This document shows positions 60,220 to 64,000 of a stretch of DNA of 64,000 bases, in pieces. Below the pieces are notes generated by a model. The model was not told the origin of the DNA, did not search any database, and saw only the letters and a program-made list of their open reading frames with translations. Each line of letters opens with the position of its first letter. The stretch's first letter is position 1. This stretch comes from Synechococcus sp. A10-1-5-1 (GTDB lineage Bacteria; Cyanobacteriota; Cyanobacteriia; PCC-6307; Cyanobiaceae). Location of the stretch: the NCBI RefSeq assembly GCF_023115425.1, contig NZ_CP096032.1:1178001-1242000 (forward strand), written 5' to 3'. A program made the position numbers and the translations under genes.

Positions 60220-62925
60220 TCAACAGCCAGAAGGGGTTTGCAGCAGTAACGAGCGCCGCCGCAGGCCCACCATCGCCAGCGGCCGACCCAAGCTGCGCGA
60301 GAACCAATGCTGCAGCTGTTCCGGCTTCAAACTGCGGCCGGCTGGATCGACCACGGCGCTGTAATGCAGCACCTGACGGTCCGGATCATCCGCCGAGCGG
60401 GGGAGCAGCTCAAGCTCCCCGAGGTAGGGACGCAGGTCCCGTTGCCGGGGCCGACCTTTCTTGTCGGTGTCCTCCCAAATCCAGCTCTCCTCTGCCAACA
60501 GCTCCGACACCGCCTCTTGCCAAGCCTCGAGAGACGCAATGGCATGCCCCTGCTCCACACGCATCTCGACCGCCCAGGTCGCACCAGAGAGCTCCTGCGA
60601 CAGGCTTGAACCAAAGACCTCAACGGGCTTGACCTCAAGCAGCGCGAATCCAGGGGGCAATTGGCGCTGAAGCTGCTGGCGAGCCGACTCGGGCTCCAAC
60701 GGAACAGTGAACTCCACATCCATCCATTCCCCATCCGCCTCAGCACCCAGGGGTAGAGCCAAGGCGAACTGAACCCGGGGCAGGGGATGGAAGCCTCCGG
60801 TAAAGCTCACCGGCAAGGCCGATCGGCGCAGGGCGCGCTCCATCAGGCGCACGAGATCGAGGTGACTGAGCAAGGCCAAGGAACCGGTCTTGGCAAAGCG
60901 GAAGCGCAGGCGTTGCACGCGCTCACTGGCCGGGGGGCGCTGGGGGCTCGGTTCGGGAATCTCAGGAGGAGCGACCACCACGTTGTGGCCCAAATCGGGA
61001 CCACAGACCCCACAGCTGCTGCAACCGTCAAAGGAACAGTCCGGGACTACTGCCGCGGCCAGGGCATTGCGCAGGTCCTCGGCGAGCCAGCTTTTCTCCA
61101 CCCCTGAATCGATGTGATCCCAAGGCAGAGGCTGGGCGCAGAAAGCCGCCAGATCACCAGGGTCCATGCCCTCGGCAGAGCTCCATTCCCCCATCTCGTG
61201 CTCGCGGTAGCGCCCGCCCAAATCGGCCGCCTCGATCGCATCGGTCCAGGCCTGATAGGTGCGATCAGCTGCTTCGAACCAGGCATCCAAACCCGCCCCG
61301 GCGCGCCACGCCGCCTCAATCACGGGAGCGAGGCGCCGATCCCCCCGCCCGACAAAGTCCTCCATCGCCGAGAGGCGCACATCGGTGAAGTTCGTCTTCA
61401 GACCGCGCAACTGACGCAGGGCCTGGCGCAACAGCTGCTGACGACGCACAAATTCAGCCGTACTGACGCTGTGCCACTGGAATGGGGTGTGGGGCTTGGG
61501 CGTGAAATTGCTGATGGTCAGGTTGAGCTCCAACCGCCCCAGGTCCCGGCACTGCTGCTGCAACGACCTGCAGGTCTCAGCGATGCCCAGGACGTCGGCA
61601 TCGGTTTCACCCGGCAGGCCGATCATGAAATAGAGCTTGACCTTGCGGTAGCCGCTCTCCATGGCGGTACGAATCCCCCGCAGCAGCTCTGCATCGGTCA
61701 AGCCCTTATTGACGATGTCCCTCAGCCGCTGGGTGCCGGCCTCCGGCGCAAAGGTCAGACCAGCCCGGCGGGTGCCGCCAAGGATGTGGGCAATGTTGCT
61801 GTCGAAGCGATCGACCCGCTGACTCGGCAAGGTCAAGGTGACGTTCTTATCCGCGAGGCGGTTGCGTAGCTCCACCCCCACCGCCGGCAGAGCCAAATAA
61901 TCCGAGCAGCTGAGCGAAAGCAGGGAGAAGTCCGAATAGCCCGTGCGCTCCATGCCCGTCTCAATGGCCTCCACCACGGCCTGCGGTTCCACGTCCCGGG
62001 CCGGACGGGTCAGCATCCCCGGCTGGCAGAAGCGGCAGCCGCGGGTGCAGCCGCGACGGATCTCGACGGTGAGGCGATCGTGCACCGTCTCGATGTGGGG
62101 AACCAGGCCCATGGCGTAGTGAGGCATGGGCGTGGCGGTGCGGCGCATGACCCGCTTGGGCACCCCCGGATGCAGCGGCTGCTGACTGACCCCATCGGGA
62201 CCCGGGCCATACAAGGACGGGACATAGACCCCGGGCACCTGGGAGAGATCCCGCAACAAAGCGCTGCGGCTCAGGCCCGCAGCCTTGGCCTCTGCCACAA
62301 CGAGACCCAACTCTGGGAGCACCTCTTCACCGTCCCCCAGAACGATGAAGTCGAAGAAGGCGGCGAAGGGCTCTGGGTTGCTGGTGGCGGTGGGACCGCC
62401 GGCAAAGATCAGTGGAGGGGCGTCTGGATCCGCAAGAGGCAGATCGCCGCGATCAGCGGCCCGCACGGGGACATGGGCCAACTCCAACATCGCCAGGATG
62501 TTGGTCGCCCCCAACTCGTAACTCAGGGAGAAGCCAAGGATGTCGAAGGCGGGAAGCGGCCGACGGCTCTCCACGGCAAAGAGGGGCTGACCCCGCTCAC
62601 GCAAGCGCTCCGAAAGATCAGGGCCTGGCAGATAACTGCGATCACACAACTGGCCTGGAACGCTGTTGAGGATCGAATAAAGAATGATGTGACCGGTATT
62701 GCTGGAGCCGACCTCGTAGATCTCGGGGTAGGTCAGGGCCCAGCGCACGGCAGCGGCGGGCCAGACCTGATCCCAGTCGCGCTCTTGAACCCCGAGTTCG
62801 TTGCCCAGATAGCGGCCCGGCTTGGCAATGCTGCGATCCACCAAGGCATCGAAATCCACCGGTGCGTCGAAAACGGCGGTCACAGCAGCAGGCCTTGGCA
62901 CTGACTTGATCGTATGCAGAGGCAC
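60220..62925 (-). CDS. B12-binding-like radical-SAM protein with DUF2344
   Basis: A 901-residue protein with a TIGR03960-type arrangement. An N-terminal Rossmann-like segment (residues 60-230) precedes a radical-SAM domain with the CxxxCxxC motif RRGCTRGCRFCQPGML. The C-terminal 220 residues (LRFRFAKTGSLALLSHLDLV onward) are a DUF2344 domain, often separate in other bacteria. Function is unknown; RNA or tRNA modification has been suggested for the family. The start is GTG at 62925, 69 bp from the divergent dapL. Confidence 0.88.
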   Translation of the reverse strand: MPLHTIKSVPRPAAVTAVFDAPVDFDALVDRSIAKPGRYLGNELGVQERDWDQVWPAAAVRWALTYPEIYEVGSSNTGHIILYSILNSVPGQLCDRSYLPGPDLSERLRERGQPLFAVESRRPLPAFDILGFSLSYELGATNILAMLELAHVPVRAADRGDLPLADPDAPPLIFAGGPTATSNPEPFAAFFDFIVLGDGEEVLPELGLVVAEAKAAGLSRSALLRDLSQVPGVYVPSLYGPGPDGVSQQPLHPGVPKRVMRRTATPMPHYAMGLVPHIETVHDRLTVEIRRGCTRGCRFCQPGMLTRPARDVEPQAVVEAIETGMERTGYSDFSLLSLSCSDYLALPAVGVELRNRLADKNVTLTLPSQRVDRFDSNIAHILGGTRRAGLTFAPEAGTQRLRDIVNKGLTDAELLRGIRTAMESGYRKVKLYFMIGLPGETDADVLGIAETCRSLQQQCRDLGRLELNLTISNFTPKPHTPFQWHSVSTAEFVRRQQLLRQALRQLRGLKTNFTDVRLSAMEDFVGRGDRRLAPVIEAAWRAGAGLDAWFEAADRTYQAWTDAIEAADLGGRYREHEMGEWSSAEGMDPGDLAAFCAQPLPWDHIDSGVEKSWLAEDLRNALAAAVVPDCSFDGCSSCGVCGPDLGHNVVVAPPEIPEPSPQRPPASERVQRLRFRFAKTGSLALLSHLDLVRLMERALRRSALPVSFTGGFHPLPRVQFALALPLGAEADGEWMDVEFTVPLEPESARQQLQRQLPPGFALLEVKPVEVFGSSLSQELSGATWAVEMRVEQGHAIASLEAWQEAVSELLAEESWIWEDTDKKGRPRQRDLRPYLGELELLPRSADDPDRQVLHYSAVVDPAGRSLKPEQLQHWFSRSLGRPLAMVGLRRRSLLLQTPSGC

Positions 62926-62994
62926 CCCCAGGCGGCCCCCTCCGCATAGGACAATCCGGCCAGTACAACCGGGCCCGCGCGGCCCCTCGGTGAG

Positions 62995-64000
62995 ATGGCC
63001 CAGGTCAACGGCAACTATCTGAAGCTCAAAGCGGGCTACCTCTTCCCTGAAATCGCCCGCCGCGTCAAGGCGTTCAGCGAAGCCAATCCCAACGCTCCGA
63101 TCATTCGCCTGGGCATTGGCGATGTCACCGAGCCCCTACCTGAGGCCTGCCGCAACGCCATGAAGTCGGCCATCGATGAGATGGGGACCCGTGAAGGCTT
63201 CCATGGTTATGGCCCCGAGCAGGGCTACGCCTGGCTGCGCGAGAAGATCGCGGCCAACGATTTCCAGGCCCGCGGCTGCACCATCAGCGCCGAGGAGATC
63301 TTTGTCTCCGACGGCTCGAAGTGCGATAGCTCCAACATCCTCGACATCCTGGGTGCCGGCAACCGGATCGCCGTCACCGACCCCGTCTACCCGGTGTACG
63401 TCGACAGCAACGTCATGGCGGGCCGCACGGGCGATGCCGATGACGCCGGCCAGTACGGCGGTCTGACCTACCTGCCCATTAGCGCCGAGAACGGCTTCAC
63501 CGCCCAGATCCCATCCGAGAAGGTGGATCTGATCTACCTCTGCTTCCCCAACAACCCCACCGGTGCGGTGGCCTCCAAGGAGCAGCTCAAGGCCTGGGTG
63601 GACTACGCCCGTGCCAACGACGCCTTGATCCTGTTTGACGCGGCCTACGAGGCCTTCATTCAGGACCCCTCGCTGCCCCACTCCATCTATGAGATCGAAG
63701 GTGCCCGGGACTGCGCCATCGAGTTCCGCTCCTTCTCCAAGAATGCCGGTTTCACCGGCACCCGCTGCGCCCTGACCGTGGTGCCCCGTGGACTGATGGG
63801 CACCGCCGCCAATGGCGAGAAGGTGGAACTCTGGGGCCTGTGGAACCGCCGTCAGTGCACCAAGTTCAACGGTGTCAGCTACATCGTTCAACGCGGCGCC
63901 GAAGCGGTTTATTCCGCTGAAGGTCAGGCCCAGGTGAAGGGGCTGATCAGCTTCTACATGGAGAACGCCGCCATCATTCGCCGCGAACTCAGCGGTGCGG
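62995..64000 (+). CDS. dapL: LL-diaminopimelate aminotransferase, 5' part
   Basis: The first 335 codons of a gene cut by the right edge (full proteins are about 408 aa). DapL converts tetrahydrodipicolinate directly to LL-diaminopimelate, the lysine and peptidoglycan route typical of cyanobacteria and plants. Signatures: [57 protein letters not shown] and the PLP-lysine motif [19 protein letters not shown]. Confidence 0.96.
   Translation, partial: MAQVNGNYLKLKAGYLFPEIARRVKAFSEANPNAPIIRLGIGDVTEPLPEACRNAMKSAIDEMGTREGFHGYGPEQGYAWLREKIAANDFQARGCTISAEEIFVSDGSKCDSSNILDILGAGNRIAVTDPVYPVYVDSNVMAGRTGDADDAGQYGGLTYLPISAENGFTAQIPSEKVDLIYLCFPNNPTGAVASKEQLKAWVDYARANDALILFDAAYEAFIQDPSLPHSIYEIEGARDCAIEFRSFSKNAGFTGTRCALTVVPRGLMGTAANGEKVELWGLWNRRQCTKFNGVSYIVQRGAEAVYSAEGQAQVKGLISFYMENAAIIRRELSGA

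Overview
The window comes from a unicellular marine or brackish picocyanobacterium of the Synechococcus/Cyanobium group. The evidence is a compact phycobilisome (PBS) rod gene region with class-I phycoerythrin (cpeBA) and phycocyanin (cpcBA) but no phycoerythrin-II (mpeBA) genes, together with psaAB, psbB, psbT, psbM, ferredoxin-dependent glutamate synthase, a fused CbiG-CobJ and LL-diaminopimelate aminotransferase. With PE-I and no PE-II visible, the strain looks like 'pigment type 2' (green-light absorbing). This assignment assumes that no PE-II genes lie outside the window.

Region 1 (about 1-19,570) is the PBS rod region. From left to right: a truncated CpcE-type lyase and phycocyanin alpha/beta on the minus strand; ferrochelatase hemH on the plus strand, tail to tail with pebB; a minus-strand operon of a small protein, an S-type lyase, pebA and pebB (phycoerythrobilin synthesis); a divergent 394-bp control region with a perfect dyad; cpeB-cpeA with a strong terminator; three HEAT-repeat lyase/chaperone genes (cpeZ, a probable cpeF, cpeY); two small conserved proteins, one resembling a lone CpcD domain; cpeS-cpeT-cpeR; three PE/PC rod linkers, one a tandem-domain fusion; a pentapeptide-repeat protein; a CpcG/CpcL-like linker with a hydrophobic C-terminus; a highly divergent phycobiliprotein-like protein; an unknown protein; a CpcT/CpeT-like lyase; and two small proteins. 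A tRNA-Phe(GAA) gene forms the right edge. Together these genes make the bilin, the apoproteins, most of the expected PE lyases, the rod linkers and a regulator.

Region 2 (19,600-29,600) is a mixed housekeeping and photosynthesis block: a DUF2470 protein, an FGGY sugar kinase with a coupled mini membrane protein, metK, a HAD phosphatase, rpsA, nrdR, psbT-psbB, a divergent 2Fe-2S ferredoxin with psbM, a universal stress protein and a thioesterase. Region 3 (29,600-46,700) holds dprA-prmC-tsaC, psaA-psaB, a lipoprotein with cbiG-cobJ, tRNA-Pro(CGG), lipA and glsF. Region 4 (46,900-64,000) holds a phosphodiester glycosidase, an IscA/HesB-like protein, the str operon (rpsL-rpsG-fusA-tufA-rpsJ), a LON-domain protein, an MPBQ-methyltransferase-like gene, pheA, a DUF1997 protein, rnhB-rne, a large radical-SAM protein and the 5' part of dapL.

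The least explained part is the 15.6-19.6 kb end of the PBS region. Several genes of unknown or unusual type run in one direction there (membrane-anchored linker, divergent phycobiliprotein with an intact bilin-Cys/Asp motif, unknown 139-aa protein, CpcT-like lyase). They are visibly more AT-rich than the flanking chromosome and end at a tRNA gene.
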